Shown here: positions 18,937 through 27,874 of the stretch, one piece after another
How the letters are laid out: the number at the start of each line of letters is the position of its first letter
How positions within the stretch are numbered: position 1 is the first letter of the stretch
DNA from: Legionella septentrionalis
GTDB taxonomy: Bacteria; Pseudomonadota; Gammaproteobacteria; Legionellales; Legionellaceae
Direction of reading: 5' to 3'
DNA length: 38,291 nucleotides
Assembly (NCBI RefSeq): GCF_003989745.1
Contig: NZ_RZGS01000023.1
Span: 1-38,291 of the forward strand
Position numbers and translations under genes: made by a program
Notes under the pieces: model-generated
What the model was told of the DNA's origin: nothing
The model's input: the letters and a program-made list of their open reading frames with translations, nothing else
The model's database searches: none

Positions 18937-19750
18937 ATTGTCTGCCATCGCTCTAAGCCTGTTATTAGGCCAGCAAGCAATCGCGGGTTTGTATATCCCT
19001 GGCATTGCCACCTCGCCCATACAGCAAGCCAACAATGCCCTAGCAAAAGCAGGTCTTGCAGAATTTCATGATGAAGTCATCGAGGAAAAGGATTTCCAAC
19101 TTAATGATGATCAAAGGCAAGAAGCGAAAGTCTGGGGATTGAATGAAAAGGAAGAAAAACGCTATCTGCAATTAATGCAAAGTAGAAGCGGTGTGTATTA
19201 TAATAACTTACGCATGACACCTATTGATATCCTTGGACTTAACGCCAGAGATGATGAGGAACGTGAACATTTTGCCAGCCTTGCTGCTCGCCAGGAAGCG
19301 CAAAAGGTGGCGCAAAATATTGCTTGGAACAATGCATTTTACAAAGCCTATAACGAACTATTTAAAGATGTACCTGTGGTTGGTGATTTTGATCCCTCCC
19401 CTTACTCACCCTATGCTCATCAACCTATTCAACTAAAAGAGGGTGAAACACTCTACTTATTTATAAGAGCCGACGATGCCGTTACTACCATCGTACTACA
19501 ACTGATTGACGCAATTAACCGCACTCCCAATACAAAACTTAACTTGCTATTTCTGGATATGGACAGTAACGCCATACAGCTATGGGCGAATCGACATCAA
19601 ATCCCCATTCAATTAGTGACCAGTCAGCAAATCACGTTAACCCCTGGCAACGAACAATTTGAAGGCTTAACGCTTACCAAGAAACAAACCCCATTGCTGT
19701 TAATAGCCAACGGTAAAACCTCGCAAGTCGTCGATTTAGGGAGATTTTAA
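18929..19750 (+). CDS. ICE protein of the PFL_4693 type with thioredoxin-like end
   Basis: A signal peptide (about residues 1-19) is followed by a helical domain with AKVWGLNEKEEKRYLQLMQSR, then Y-Y-N-N-L-R-M-T-P-I-D-I-L-G, the signature region of the TIGR03759 family. The last 100 residues (GETLYLFIRADD to PLLLIANGKTSQV) look like a thioredoxin fold without a CxxC site, so a structural rather than redox role is likely. GAGGTGG precedes the ATG, eight bases inside the previous gene. Periplasmic T4SS component. Confidence 0.72.
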   Translation: MNKLSAIALSLLLGQQAIAGLYIPGIATSPIQQANNALAKAGLAEFHDEVIEEKDFQLNDDQRQEAKVWGLNEKEEKRYLQLMQSRSGVYYNNLRMTPIDILGLNARDDEEREHFASLAARQEAQKVAQNIAWNNAFYKAYNELFKDVPVVGDFDPSPYSPYAHQPIQLKEGETLYLFIRADDAVTTIVLQLIDAINRTPNTKLNLLFLDMDSNAIQLWANRHQIPIQLVTSQQITLTPGNEQFEGLTLTKKQTPLLLIANGKTSQVVDLGRF

Positions 19751-20181
19751 TGATTAGGATTATGCTCTTACTCTTGGTCACGTTGAATGTTCATAGCATG
19801 AACGTTATCCCTTTAACCCTGTCACAAAGTGATACGTCATTAAAATTAAATCTATCTAGCCCTATAGGCGTACCAGCTAAAAGCAAAGCTACCGCAGGCA
19901 AAGTCAACCGAAAAACATTAGATACAACGTTATTAAACATGCCCTTGTTTGTCATAGGTGCAGATAAAGCATCCATTCAATGGTTAGAGCAGCATCAGGA
20001 AGAATTAAAATCCATGCAGGCCACCGGTTTCATTACTAATGTCAATGACTTTGAAACCATTGTCGCTTTGCAAGAAAAATTCAAATTACCGTTACTGCCT
20101 GTCAATGTTGACCCATTGCTTACATACCTTCACGAACAACATTACCCCTTAATCATTGCTGAGAGGGCTGTATGGCAGTAA
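19750..20181 (+). CDS. ICE protein of the PFL_4695 type
   Basis: The 143-residue product has a signal peptide (residues 1-15) and a conserved C-terminal part PLFVIGADKASIQWLEQHQEEL, then ATGFITNVNDFETI and LPLLPVNVDPLL, the pattern of TIGR03765. It probably lies in the periplasm. Its ATG overlaps the previous stop by one base (TAATG), so it is translationally coupled. In related ICEs a lytic transglycosylase gene lies directly upstream of this one; it is missing here. Confidence 0.75.
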   Translation: MIRIMLLLLVTLNVHSMNVIPLTLSQSDTSLKLNLSSPIGVPAKSKATAGKVNRKTLDTTLLNMPLFVIGADKASIQWLEQHQEELKSMQATGFITNVNDFETIVALQEKFKLPLLPVNVDPLLTYLHEQHYPLIIAERAVWQ

Positions 20182-20804
20182 AGCAATATTCAAGACAACT
20201 GACCATGCAATTAACCATAGTGCTATTTTTAGGTTGGTTAGCGATAATTATCTGGGCATTAAGTCAATGGCTACTGCATGGCTACCCCCTCGCTTTTGAA
20301 AAAGTGAATCTCCTTGTAAACACTCAAAGAGAAGCCATTACTCCTGTTTATCAAGGCTCGCTTCTGGCAGTCCTTCCTTTAAATGCCAAACCAGATTGGG
20401 CATTAGCCATTCCTTACTTAAACAAATTGGCCATTAATGATCTTGCCAAGGATTTAATCGAAAAATCACAACAATTCTTGCAAATCCTTTTATTAAGCAG
20501 CCAGTGCCTTTTAATCAAACTCATTATCTTATTCGCTGCCCTGCCCTTATTTGCTTTAACCATGATTGCAGGTCTGGTTGACGGCCTAAATCAAAGAGCG
20601 ATACGCACTGCTTGTTTAGGCCGTGAATCCTCTTATGTGTTTCACAGGCTTAATCACTATTTAAAAAAGGGTCTTGTGATTTTACTTATGCTGTGGCTTG
20701 CCCTGCCCGTCAGCATCACCCCTGCTTATGTTTTTGTTCCTATCAGTTTATTGATGGGGTTAATGGTAGCGATGACGGCCAGCCGTTTTAAGAAGTATTT
20801 ATAG
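20172..20804 (+). CDS. ICE membrane protein of the PFL_4697 type (DUF4400)
   Basis: The 210-residue product has four hydrophobic segments (about 17-37, 105-140, 170-186, 190-205) and the pattern of the DUF4400/TIGR03747 family, with DGLNQRAIRTACLGRESSYVFHR in the cytoplasmic loop. GAGAGG stands ahead of the ATG, ten bases inside the previous gene. In related systems it follows the TraD gene; in this window TraD is instead at the end of the operon. Confidence 0.78.
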   Translation: MAVKQYSRQLTMQLTIVLFLGWLAIIIWALSQWLLHGYPLAFEKVNLLVNTQREAITPVYQGSLLAVLPLNAKPDWALAIPYLNKLAINDLAKDLIEKSQQFLQILLLSSQCLLIKLIILFAALPLFALTMIAGLVDGLNQRAIRTACLGRESSYVFHRLNHYLKKGLVILLMLWLALPVSITPAYVFVPISLLMGLMVAMTASRFKKYL

Positions 20805-20813
20805 GGAGAAACC

Positions 20814-21140
20814 ATGAAACGATTGCTTTGTTTGACCTTGATAATGATAAGCCTTCAATGCTCAGCAAATAACCCTGATTTAAATGAAACCCTGGTACGC
20901 ATCATTAATCAGATTAACGCCATCATGCCCTTACTTGATGAAGCGCAAACACAGATAACACCTAATGCCCGCATCCAATTGCAAATAGAAGGATTTGAAG
21001 ATCTCCAAGGCCAGCATCACGCAGGATTGAGAGAGGACTTGTTAAACATCCGCAATGGTCTGATTGACTACATCAACCAGCCCATCATTGCCCCTCGAAA
21101 AATTAAACCCTTAGAAATGGATTTTGTGAGGAAACCCTAA
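20814..21140 (+). CDS. RAQPRD-family ICE protein
   Basis: After a signal peptide (residues 1-18) the 108-residue protein is helical (L-N-E-T-L-V-R-I-I-N-Q-I-N-A-I), then F-E-D-L-Q and L-L-N-I-R-N-G-L-I-D-Y-I, the layout of TIGR01690. The motif that gives the family its name, R-A-Q-P-R-D, is changed to I-I-A-P-R-K, so the core function may not need it. GGGAG precedes the ATG. Confidence 0.75.
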   Translation: MKRLLCLTLIMISLQCSANNPDLNETLVRIINQINAIMPLLDEAQTQITPNARIQLQIEGFEDLQGQHHAGLREDLLNIRNGLIDYINQPIIAPRKIKPLEMDFVRKP

Positions 21141-21406
21141 TGAGTAAAGACGAAATAGCGAGAATGTTTGCTTCAACATTCAAACAAGCCAGCAACAACA
21201 TCTCTGCCCAAGTCTTTTCAAGCAGTATCCGTTTTATTGCCATAACTCTGGTGATTTTAGCGGTGATGTGGTGCGTCAACCACATGATGGGAGCTGAGGA
21301 AAAACAGCAACAAGGATACTTGCTGAACTTCGGCTCTCGAATGGTCAGGCTGGTCATTGGCCTGATGATTTTCATTTTAGTGTTATTCGTTAAGGAGACA
21401 ACATGA
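21140..21406 (+). CDS. Small ICE membrane protein, PFL_4701 type (DUF3262)
   Basis: An 88-residue protein with two membrane segments (about residues 30-48 and 67-84) separated by a polar loop with GAEEKQQQGYLLNFGSRM. Size, topology and position match TIGR03758. Its start overlaps the preceding stop by one base, and its stop overlaps the next ATG (ATGA). It is thought to contribute to the inner-membrane or pilus platform, by analogy with TraL/TraA-like small proteins. Confidence 0.75.
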   Translation: MSKDEIARMFASTFKQASNNISAQVFSSSIRFIAITLVILAVMWCVNHMMGAEEKQQQGYLLNFGSRMVRLVIGLMIFILVLFVKETT

Positions 21407-21768
21407 AAACAACGCTTCGCTCATTATACCTGGGAGCTGTCAATCTTTTTTATGCCCCTGTGTTATTGGCAGATAACTGGTTCCCTAAAATTTCCGATGC
21501 GGACAACATCGGTGACGGTTCCAAAAGCATGATGTCGGTAACAGGCAATTACGTCAAACAGGGTCTTGGTTTATTGCTATTCATCACCGCTGTAGTGACC
21601 TTTATCAAGTTCATTACCACTGTACAACACGGTATCGAAGAATCCAAAAAGAACGAGGGCTCCATGGTGGCCTTTGGTACTTTTGCAGTAATGGGCATCA
21701 CCTATTTAGCCATTAGCATCGCTTCTGGTTATGTGGGTTACACCATGATTACCAAGTTCAAACTATAG
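21403..21768 (+). CDS. ICE membrane protein of the PFL_4702 type (DUF2976), pilin-like
   Basis: The 121-residue protein has a signal or anchor segment (about residues 8-22), then WFPKISDADNIGDG and two further membrane helices (about 47-65 and 88-112). Family position is TIGR03745. Small proteins of this topology are pilin candidates in GI-type systems, though that is inference. AAGGAG precedes the ATG. Confidence 0.76.
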   Translation: MKTTLRSLYLGAVNLFYAPVLLADNWFPKISDADNIGDGSKSMMSVTGNYVKQGLGLLLFITAVVTFIKFITTVQHGIEESKKNEGSMVAFGTFAVMGITYLAISIASGYVGYTMITKFKL

Positions 21769-21779
21769 GAGGTGACATT

Positions 21780-22142
21780 ATGAGTCAGCCTTCTTCGCGC
21801 CATCTGTCACATGACTTCCCAGCCTGGAAAGGTTTAAGTCTGCGTGAATTGTTTTGGATTGTTATCACCACAACACCAGTAACCGCCCTGTTTTTCATTC
21901 TTTTAGGAACAATGGCAGGGTATCCGCTGGCCGCTGGCTGCATCGGTTTTGTGATTGGATTCATCCTGTCCATTACTGTGTGGCCCAAAGGAGTCGCTCG
22001 TATTAAAGCAGGCAAACCTTACGGTTATGTGATGAAGAAAACCATTCAATGGATGGTGCGATTAAGGCTCAAACACTCGCCCTGGATTCATTATCAGGGG
22101 CAGTGGCAAAAGAATAAATCTGTTGGAGAGCCTCATGTTTGA
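21780..22142 (+). CDS. ICE membrane protein of the DUF3487 type (TraL-like)
   Basis: The 120-residue product has two adjacent membrane helices (about 29-70), then a basic cytoplasmic tail with GVARIKAGKPYGYVMK, as in TIGR03750/DUF3487. A strong ribosome site (GGAGGTGA) lies ahead, the best in the operon, fitting a protein needed in quantity. Its last eight bases overlap the next gene. Confidence 0.78.
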   Translation: MSQPSSRHLSHDFPAWKGLSLRELFWIVITTTPVTALFFILLGTMAGYPLAAGCIGFVIGFILSITVWPKGVARIKAGKPYGYVMKKTIQWMVRLRLKHSPWIHYQGQWQKNKSVGEPHV

Positions 22143-22791
22143 ATATTGGAAAAAAATCGACAGCCTACAGCACCATAACCGTTTATTACTTGCTTTTATC
22201 GGCTTGTTATCAGCCATCGTTTTAGCCTTAATTATTAACCTCATGACCATGCCCAAACGCTATGAATTTTGGCTAAGCCCTAATATGGCAGCCAATGGCG
22301 GTTTAATGAAAGCAAGCGATATCCCTAATGAATATGTACAAGGATTTGTGTCCTCATTAATACCAACGCTATATACCTGGTCTAATAAAGGCAAAGAAGA
22401 ATTTAACCAAAATATCAAAGCCTTTCATTATTATTTTACCCCTCGTCATGAACAATTACTCAGAGAAACGCTGGGAGCTTATAAAAACGCGCAGCTCTTT
22501 GACCGCAGTCAAGTAGCCAGTCTCTATCGTTTCATGGAGCCTCAAGATATTAGAAAAATTGGTCCCGATACCTGGGAGGTGAAATTAATCCTGCGCATTA
22601 CTCAAAGACTGAAAGACAACAGCGGTATGGTGATTGCCGACAAGGTAGTGGCCTATCACCTACGTGTGGTCAAACTCAATTTGTCTCGATTACACAACCC
22701 TTTCCAACTCGCTCTCGATGGTTACACACGTCCTGAAGAACGTTTACAAGATTTATTGGTCGACACGGAGGAATCCCATGAAACGCATTAA
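22135..22791 (+). CDS. TraE-like core protein, PFL_4703 type (DUF2895)
   Basis: One N-terminal membrane helix (about residues 18-38) leads into a periplasmic domain of about 175 residues with FVSSLIPTLYTWSNKGKEEF, then WEVKLILRITQRLKDNSG and VAYHLRVVKLN. This matches TIGR03746, the TraE/VirB8 counterpart of GI-type systems, part of the inner-membrane core complex. I choose ATG 22135, with GGAG six bases before it, over an in-frame TTG four codons earlier. The product has 218 residues. Confidence 0.8.
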   Translation: MFEYWKKIDSLQHHNRLLLAFIGLLSAIVLALIINLMTMPKRYEFWLSPNMAANGGLMKASDIPNEYVQGFVSSLIPTLYTWSNKGKEEFNQNIKAFHYYFTPRHEQLLRETLGAYKNAQLFDRSQVASLYRFMEPQDIRKIGPDTWEVKLILRITQRLKDNSGMVIADKVVAYHLRVVKLNLSRLHNPFQLALDGYTRPEERLQDLLVDTEESHETH

Positions 22792-23554
22792 ACACCTTTT
22801 ATTAATGTTTGGCGTTATGCTCACGCAAGTGAGCTACGCCCTGCAAAGCGAACATCTGGTTTGGGAAAAGGTTCCTCTAACAATTGAATTGCCTATTAAT
22901 AAAGAAAGGCTGGTTCAATTTCCCCAGGCCATTAAAATCATTGATCAACAGCTCAGTACCAACCTCGATATTCTGAAAGTTAAAGGCAGTTTGTATTTAA
23001 AGGCCAAAGACGCTTTCAACGATGCGCGTTTGATTGTGCAGCTCTTACCCGAAGGTGAAGTGATCATACTGAATCTTAAAGCCAATGAGAAAGCCGCCAA
23101 TACCACGCCTATTGAAATCCTGATAGATAATCCCAAAACCACTCATCAGTCAGGTGCAAGCCAATACGAATACAACGCCATCCAGCTTACCCGCTTTGCT
23201 ATTCAAGCCTTGTATTCACCTGAACGTGTCAGAAATATTCCAGAGGGTATTTATCGCTCGCCCATGCAAACCAACAAAACCATTCCCTTATTTTATGGTG
23301 CAAGCATTGAAGCGCACCCTCTGGCTTCATGGCGCGGCGGTAGCCTTTATGTGACTGCGATCGATTTGAAAAACCTGTTAAATCAACCCGTGAAACTTCA
23401 ATTTTCAAAACTCATGGGGCATTGGCAAACTGCAAGTTTCTTTCCCAAAAGTGAATTATCTCCACGAAATCAACATGAAAGCACAACTGTCTTTGTGGTT
23501 TCTGACCAACCCTTTACAACAGCACTTACTCAACATGCGAGGTACAGCCGATGA
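22778..23554 (+). CDS. TraK-like core protein, PFL_4704 type (DUF3438)
   Basis: The ATG at 22778 has GGAGG ahead and begins a clean signal peptide (MKRIKHLLLMFG to SYA). The frame is open 38 codons further upstream but that part is antisense to sense sequence of the previous gene, so I reject it. The 258-residue protein has a beta-rich periplasmic domain with VPLTIELPINKERLVQFPQ and a C-terminal domain from about residue 130. It matches TIGR03749, the secretin-like TraK counterpart in the outer-membrane core complex. Confidence 0.8.
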   Translation: MKRIKHLLLMFGVMLTQVSYALQSEHLVWEKVPLTIELPINKERLVQFPQAIKIIDQQLSTNLDILKVKGSLYLKAKDAFNDARLIVQLLPEGEVIILNLKANEKAANTTPIEILIDNPKTTHQSGASQYEYNAIQLTRFAIQALYSPERVRNIPEGIYRSPMQTNKTIPLFYGASIEAHPLASWRGGSLYVTAIDLKNLLNQPVKLQFSKLMGHWQTASFFPKSELSPRNQHESTTVFVVSDQPFTTALTQHARYSR

Positions 23555-24810
23555 ACAAAAACAAAGGCATTAAAATCTTAGCTGGATCGGTGGTGTTCGC
23601 AGTCGTCATGATTCTTATTAATAGCCGTCATAGTACGCCTGCCCATGATGACACGCCAAATCCCAACAATTTTCATGAAGCCATTACCAGCCAATTCAAT
23701 GACAACATCCGTGATGTGTCTGCAAGACTTCTTGAAACAGAGAAGAAACTGGAACAAATGCACAAGGAGAATAAATCGCTGCAAAAACAATTAAAGCAAC
23801 CGATACAAGAAGCAAGCCATACGCTACAAGATGAATTGCAAACGCTGAAAGAAAAGCTCTCAGCCCTTACTGATCATCAAACTCAATCCTACCCCATGGA
23901 AGGCAATCAAGCTCCCGTATCTGGCCAAATCAAAGATCTGGATAGCTTGTTGGATAAAGCCTCCATTGAGGGAAAAGTCTTTGCAGAACAAGATACCTCA
24001 ACCAAAGAAGAAGCCCCAACCAAAACACCCTTCTATACCATTCCAGCAGGCAGTGATTTTAGTAAAGTCACGCTGTTGTCTGCATTAATGGGTGAAGTAC
24101 CTGTTGAAGGCAAACTGATGCAGCCCTTGTTTCCCTTTACCGCAATGGTCAGCCGTGGAGACTTAATGACAGCCAATGGGATGCAATTGCCGGAAGAAAT
24201 TATCGGTATGAAAATCAGTGGTTACTCCATTGGCGTAGGTTCTTTTCTCGATAACATCAGCTGCGTTCGCGCGTATATCACTGCCGCTTTATTTGTCTTT
24301 GAGGATGGGCATTTTGTCAGTATCGGCCAAGAGCAAATGAAAAGCTCTGCGGAGCTGGTGAACAATGACAGTATTGGTTATCTGACTACTCAATTCGGCA
24401 ATCCTTGTATTAAGGGACAGTACATCACTAATGCTCCCAGAGTTTTAGCTGCTTTTATGGCTGCTGGCGGTATTCAAGGGGCAGGCAATGCTTTATCCAA
24501 ATGGCAAATGAGCTATCAAGCAGAAGGTGGTTCAGCCATTGCCACGCCTACTGGTGATTTAGCCCATTTTGCAGCTGGTGGAGCTATCAACGAGGGCAGC
24601 CAAAAAATTACTGATTGGCTTGAGAAAAGAATACAAGGTAGCTTCGATATGGTTTTTGTTCCAGCCAGTATCCGCAGCCACTCAGGCTTTATACCAAATC
24701 AATTCAGTCTTCATTTCAGTCAAACCATAGCCATTGATAAAGAACACCAAGGGAGGGTATTAGATTATGGTTACCATCAACAAAAGAACTTTGACAATGC
24801 TTTGCGCTAG
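23551..24810 (+). CDS. TraB-like core scaffold, PFL_4705 type
   Basis: The 419-residue protein has one inner-membrane helix (residues about 7-23), a long coiled coil (about 48-110, ETEKKLEQMHKENKSLQKQLK), a proline/threonine linker and a large C-terminal beta domain with PLFPFTAMVSRGDLMTANG and Q-G-A-G-N-A-L-S-K. That is the layout of TIGR03752, the VirB10/TraB counterpart spanning the envelope. It overlaps its neighbours at both ends (4 and 44 bases). Confidence 0.82.
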   Translation: MNKNKGIKILAGSVVFAVVMILINSRHSTPAHDDTPNPNNFHEAITSQFNDNIRDVSARLLETEKKLEQMHKENKSLQKQLKQPIQEASHTLQDELQTLKEKLSALTDHQTQSYPMEGNQAPVSGQIKDLDSLLDKASIEGKVFAEQDTSTKEEAPTKTPFYTIPAGSDFSKVTLLSALMGEVPVEGKLMQPLFPFTAMVSRGDLMTANGMQLPEEIIGMKISGYSIGVGSFLDNISCVRAYITAALFVFEDGHFVSIGQEQMKSSAELVNNDSIGYLTTQFGNPCIKGQYITNAPRVLAAFMAAGGIQGAGNALSKWQMSYQAEGGSAIATPTGDLAHFAAGGAINEGSQKITDWLEKRIQGSFDMVFVPASIRSHSGFIPNQFSLHFSQTIAIDKEHQGRVLDYGYHQQKNFDNALR

Positions 24811-25114
24811 TCTGGCTTTGAGCGCTTGCTCAACCGCCAATATATCGCAAAGCGCCATTCCTGAGCAGGGCTTAACTGTCAGCCAGCTCTATCAGCAAAG
24901 CATGCAGCAGCCTATACAAAAAGCTGTTGTTCAACAGGTACGGTTTGAGGATTCGGGCGAAGAGTTTAAGCAACTGCCTAATCCCGAAGTACCTATCCAT
25001 ATTTTTGCGCATGTGGCTCAGCTCGGCGATGAACAAATCATCAAACCAGCCTATACCACCCGCTTTTTTCTTTATAAGCAAAATCAATATGCCCTGGCAT
25101 CAGAACTGTATTAA
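24767..25114 (+). CDS. Conjugative transfer lipoprotein (TraV-like, TIGR03751 type)
   Basis: Signal peptide and lipobox L-S-A-C (Cys21 of the longest frame) are followed by about 94 mature residues ending with AYTTRFFLYKQNQYAL, as in the TIGR03751 lipoprotein of GI-type ICEs. It is expected in the outer-membrane core complex with the TraK- and TraB-like proteins. GGGAGG lies nine bases ahead of the ATG, within the end of the TraB-like gene. Confidence 0.82.
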   Translation: MVTINKRTLTMLCASLALSACSTANISQSAIPEQGLTVSQLYQQSMQQPIQKAVVQQVRFEDSGEEFKQLPNPEVPIHIFAHVAQLGDEQIIKPAYTTRFFLYKQNQYALASELY

Positions 25115-25123
25115 GGAGGTGTG

Positions 25124-27874
25124 ATGAAACGATTATCTAACTGGTTGCTTGGGGAAATGAATTCCCAAGCCATCAAAGAACAGACGATTAAAAAGCAATA
25201 CGCCAATCCGTTGCCCTCTTTCGCTGACAGACTGGCTATTGTAGATTTCAACGAACAAGAACAGGTGTTTTTATTTGCCGATGGAAAAAGTTTGGGATCA
25301 GGGTTTGAGCTAGGCGATATTCAAGCCGAAGCTGCTTCCCCTGAATACTTGCAAGCTGTCTTTAATAAAATCCGCGATACCTTTGCAACAGTAGTTCCAC
25401 TCCATGCAATAGACCCTTGGGTCATGCAAATGTTTGTTCAAGATGAATATTGCCTTGATCCCGTTATCGATCATATTAAATCCAAAATCCCACAACAACT
25501 CGTTGAAAATCCACTAACGCAAGATTACTTACAACGCTTGCAAGATCTCTACAACAAAATGACCAGGCCAGAAGGCTTATTTCTCGATCCCAAAACAGGA
25601 GCGCCCTATCGAGGACGAAGACGACGAATCAGAGTATTGTTTTATAGGCAACTACATCAAACCACTTTAACTAGAGAACAGACTCTTCTCGAACATCAAG
25701 AAGTCATCAGCCAGATTGAAACCAAACTACGCTCACCAGGTTTAGAAATCAAACGCCTTAAAGGTCAGGATTATTATCAATGGTGGATACGCTGGTTTAA
25801 TCCTAAATCAGCCGATGAGATCTTGGAACAATATTCCTACCCTAATCCCATGCCCGCAGGTTTTAATCTGACGCAAAATATATTCTTTTCCCCGCCTGAG
25901 AGCGATGAGCAAGGATTTATTTTTGAAGGCCGAAAACAAAGAATCCTCTATGTTGATGGCTTAAAAGAAGCACCCATTATTGGTTTAGTCTCCCGAGAAA
26001 GACAACAAGCCAATCCGAAACACCGCTATGCGCTTTTGGATACCTTGCCAGAAGGAAGTATCTACACCATTCAAGTCGTCTTTAGCCATGATGAAAATCT
26101 GGATTTTCATCTCACACGATTAGAAAAGGAAATTGTGGGAACCAGCTTAAAACCACAGGAAGTAAGAGATGATATAAAAACTGCCCGAAATGAATTAAGC
26201 ACTGGCAATCGTCTGTTCTGGGTTAATCAGGCTGTTTTTTATCAAGCAGAGGATGAACAACAAGCACAAGTCATAGAAAAAAACCTGCATACCATTTTCA
26301 ACGACGCCAAGATGCCATTAATTCATTCCAGCTATGATATTCACCCTTTAAATTCCTGGCTCAATGCGTTGCCGTTTAATTTCGATCCCCACTATGCCCG
26401 TAAGTACTTATGCTTTGATCGTCTGATGTATGCCACGGAACTTGCAGCCTTGCTTCCAGTCTATGGCCGAAACCAAGGCGCGAGGCATCTACCCTGCTTT
26501 CCTTTTTTCAACCGCTTAGGTGAACCTGTTTTCTTTGACCTACTTCACCATGATTTTATTAGCCAAAATTCGCATTGCGCTATCTTCGCTAACTCTGGCG
26601 GTGGTAAGTCAGTTTTAACAGGTTGGATGATCCAATCACTGCTCGCCATGAAAAACGCCCGGGTAGTACTTTTTGAAATGGGGAACTCGTTTGACCGGAT
26701 GCTCATTCATGCCAAAGCCCATGGCAAAAAAACCAAGCAGTTATTATTGAGCAATAAGAAAGAGGAAGCCGTTCCATTAAATCCTTTTTGCGAAGCATAT
26801 AAAGCCATTCCAGAAATTACAGATAATTTAAGCGAAGAACAAGCTGCTTTAATGGCTCAAAAAATCATGGATCTAAAAGATCCTGCAAATTCAGAAGATT
26901 TGGCTTGTGGTGATGGTTCTCGCGCATATCTCGCAGAGCTTGCCTTAGCTCTACGTACCATGATTACAGAAGCCAATGCCCTTGAAGAAGAACAATTTAC
27001 CTTGGCAGATGAAACGCTGCTTATTGAAGTATTAATTGATGCCATTCTAACTTCATTTAACGATGGCATACCACAAATGCTGACTGAGCATATTGTGAGC
27101 GCATTTCAACGGCGATTGGATAAAGAAACAGTTGCGCGTAAGAAAGACCGGATTCTGGATATGCACGACCGATTAAACAGTTATGTCATTAACAGCGCAA
27201 AATCACGCTTCTTTAATGTGCCAACAGAACCTTTAGGTGATTTTGATATCTTTCATATTGATATTTCTGCCATTAAAGATGACACCGGAAAACTGGCTTT
27301 GGTTATGGTTTCTTTGTTGCCAAGAATACTGGCCATGGCAGAGGCTACTCAAAACGACAATAGGCCAACATTTCTTTTTATTGATGAATCCCACCTGCAA
27401 TTTCAAATTCCTTCTGTGGTAACGGTGTGCCTATTAGTGGCCAAAGTAGCCAGAAAGCTAGGACTTTGGCTGGTTGCTATTACTCAAAACGTCACCGACA
27501 TGAATTCTGAAAAGGCTGCAAAGATTTTATCGCTAATTGAAACCTGGATTTTATTGGGATTGGATGAAAAAGAAATCACTGATGTGAAACGTTTTAAATC
27601 CTTAACACCGCAGCAAGAAACATTAATCAGAGATATTGATTCACAAAAAGGTTTGTATGCAGAAGCGGTTTTATTAGGGTCACGCTATCAAGGATTATTT
27701 CGCGTCATTCCACCTCGCTATCTGCTTGCCCTATTAATGACTGAGAAATCTGAAAAAGCACAACGCCACCTCTTGGAGAAAGAACATGATGTCCTGGTCG
27801 CCGCTGAAATCATGGCTAAAAAACTCGAACAACCAAAAGCGACTACTCATAGCAGGGCTTATTTTTATGACTAA
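25124..27874 (+). CDS. traC: TraC/VirB4-type conjugative ATPase (PFL_4706 type)
   Basis: This 916-residue protein is a full-length VirB4-class ATPase. It has the TraC-type N-terminal half, Walker A as ANSGGGKSVLTGW (about residue 491), and Walker B as FLFIDESHLQF (about residue 751), followed by ITQNVTDMNS, the typical Gln-containing motif. It powers pilus assembly and substrate transfer at the inner membrane. AAGGAGGT precedes adjacent GTG (25121) and ATG (25124) codons; spacing favours the ATG. The final 89 bases overlap the TraU-like gene, more than any other overlap among the transfer genes. Confidence 0.93.
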   Translation: MKRLSNWLLGEMNSQAIKEQTIKKQYANPLPSFADRLAIVDFNEQEQVFLFADGKSLGSGFELGDIQAEAASPEYLQAVFNKIRDTFATVVPLHAIDPWVMQMFVQDEYCLDPVIDHIKSKIPQQLVENPLTQDYLQRLQDLYNKMTRPEGLFLDPKTGAPYRGRRRRIRVLFYRQLHQTTLTREQTLLEHQEVISQIETKLRSPGLEIKRLKGQDYYQWWIRWFNPKSADEILEQYSYPNPMPAGFNLTQNIFFSPPESDEQGFIFEGRKQRILYVDGLKEAPIIGLVSRERQQANPKHRYALLDTLPEGSIYTIQVVFSHDENLDFHLTRLEKEIVGTSLKPQEVRDDIKTARNELSTGNRLFWVNQAVFYQAEDEQQAQVIEKNLHTIFNDAKMPLIHSSYDIHPLNSWLNALPFNFDPHYARKYLCFDRLMYATELAALLPVYGRNQGARHLPCFPFFNRLGEPVFFDLLHHDFISQNSHCAIFANSGGGKSVLTGWMIQSLLAMKNARVVLFEMGNSFDRMLIHAKAHGKKTKQLLLSNKKEEAVPLNPFCEAYKAIPEITDNLSEEQAALMAQKIMDLKDPANSEDLACGDGSRAYLAELALALRTMITEANALEEEQFTLADETLLIEVLIDAILTSFNDGIPQMLTEHIVSAFQRRLDKETVARKKDRILDMHDRLNSYVINSAKSRFFNVPTEPLGDFDIFHIDISAIKDDTGKLALVMVSLLPRILAMAEATQNDNRPTFLFIDESHLQFQIPSVVTVCLLVAKVARKLGLWLVAITQNVTDMNSEKAAKILSLIETWILLGLDEKEITDVKRFKSLTPQQETLIRDIDSQKGLYAEAVLLGSRYQGLFRVIPPRYLLALLMTEKSEKAQRHLLEKEHDVLVAAEIMAKKLEQPKATTHSRAYFYD

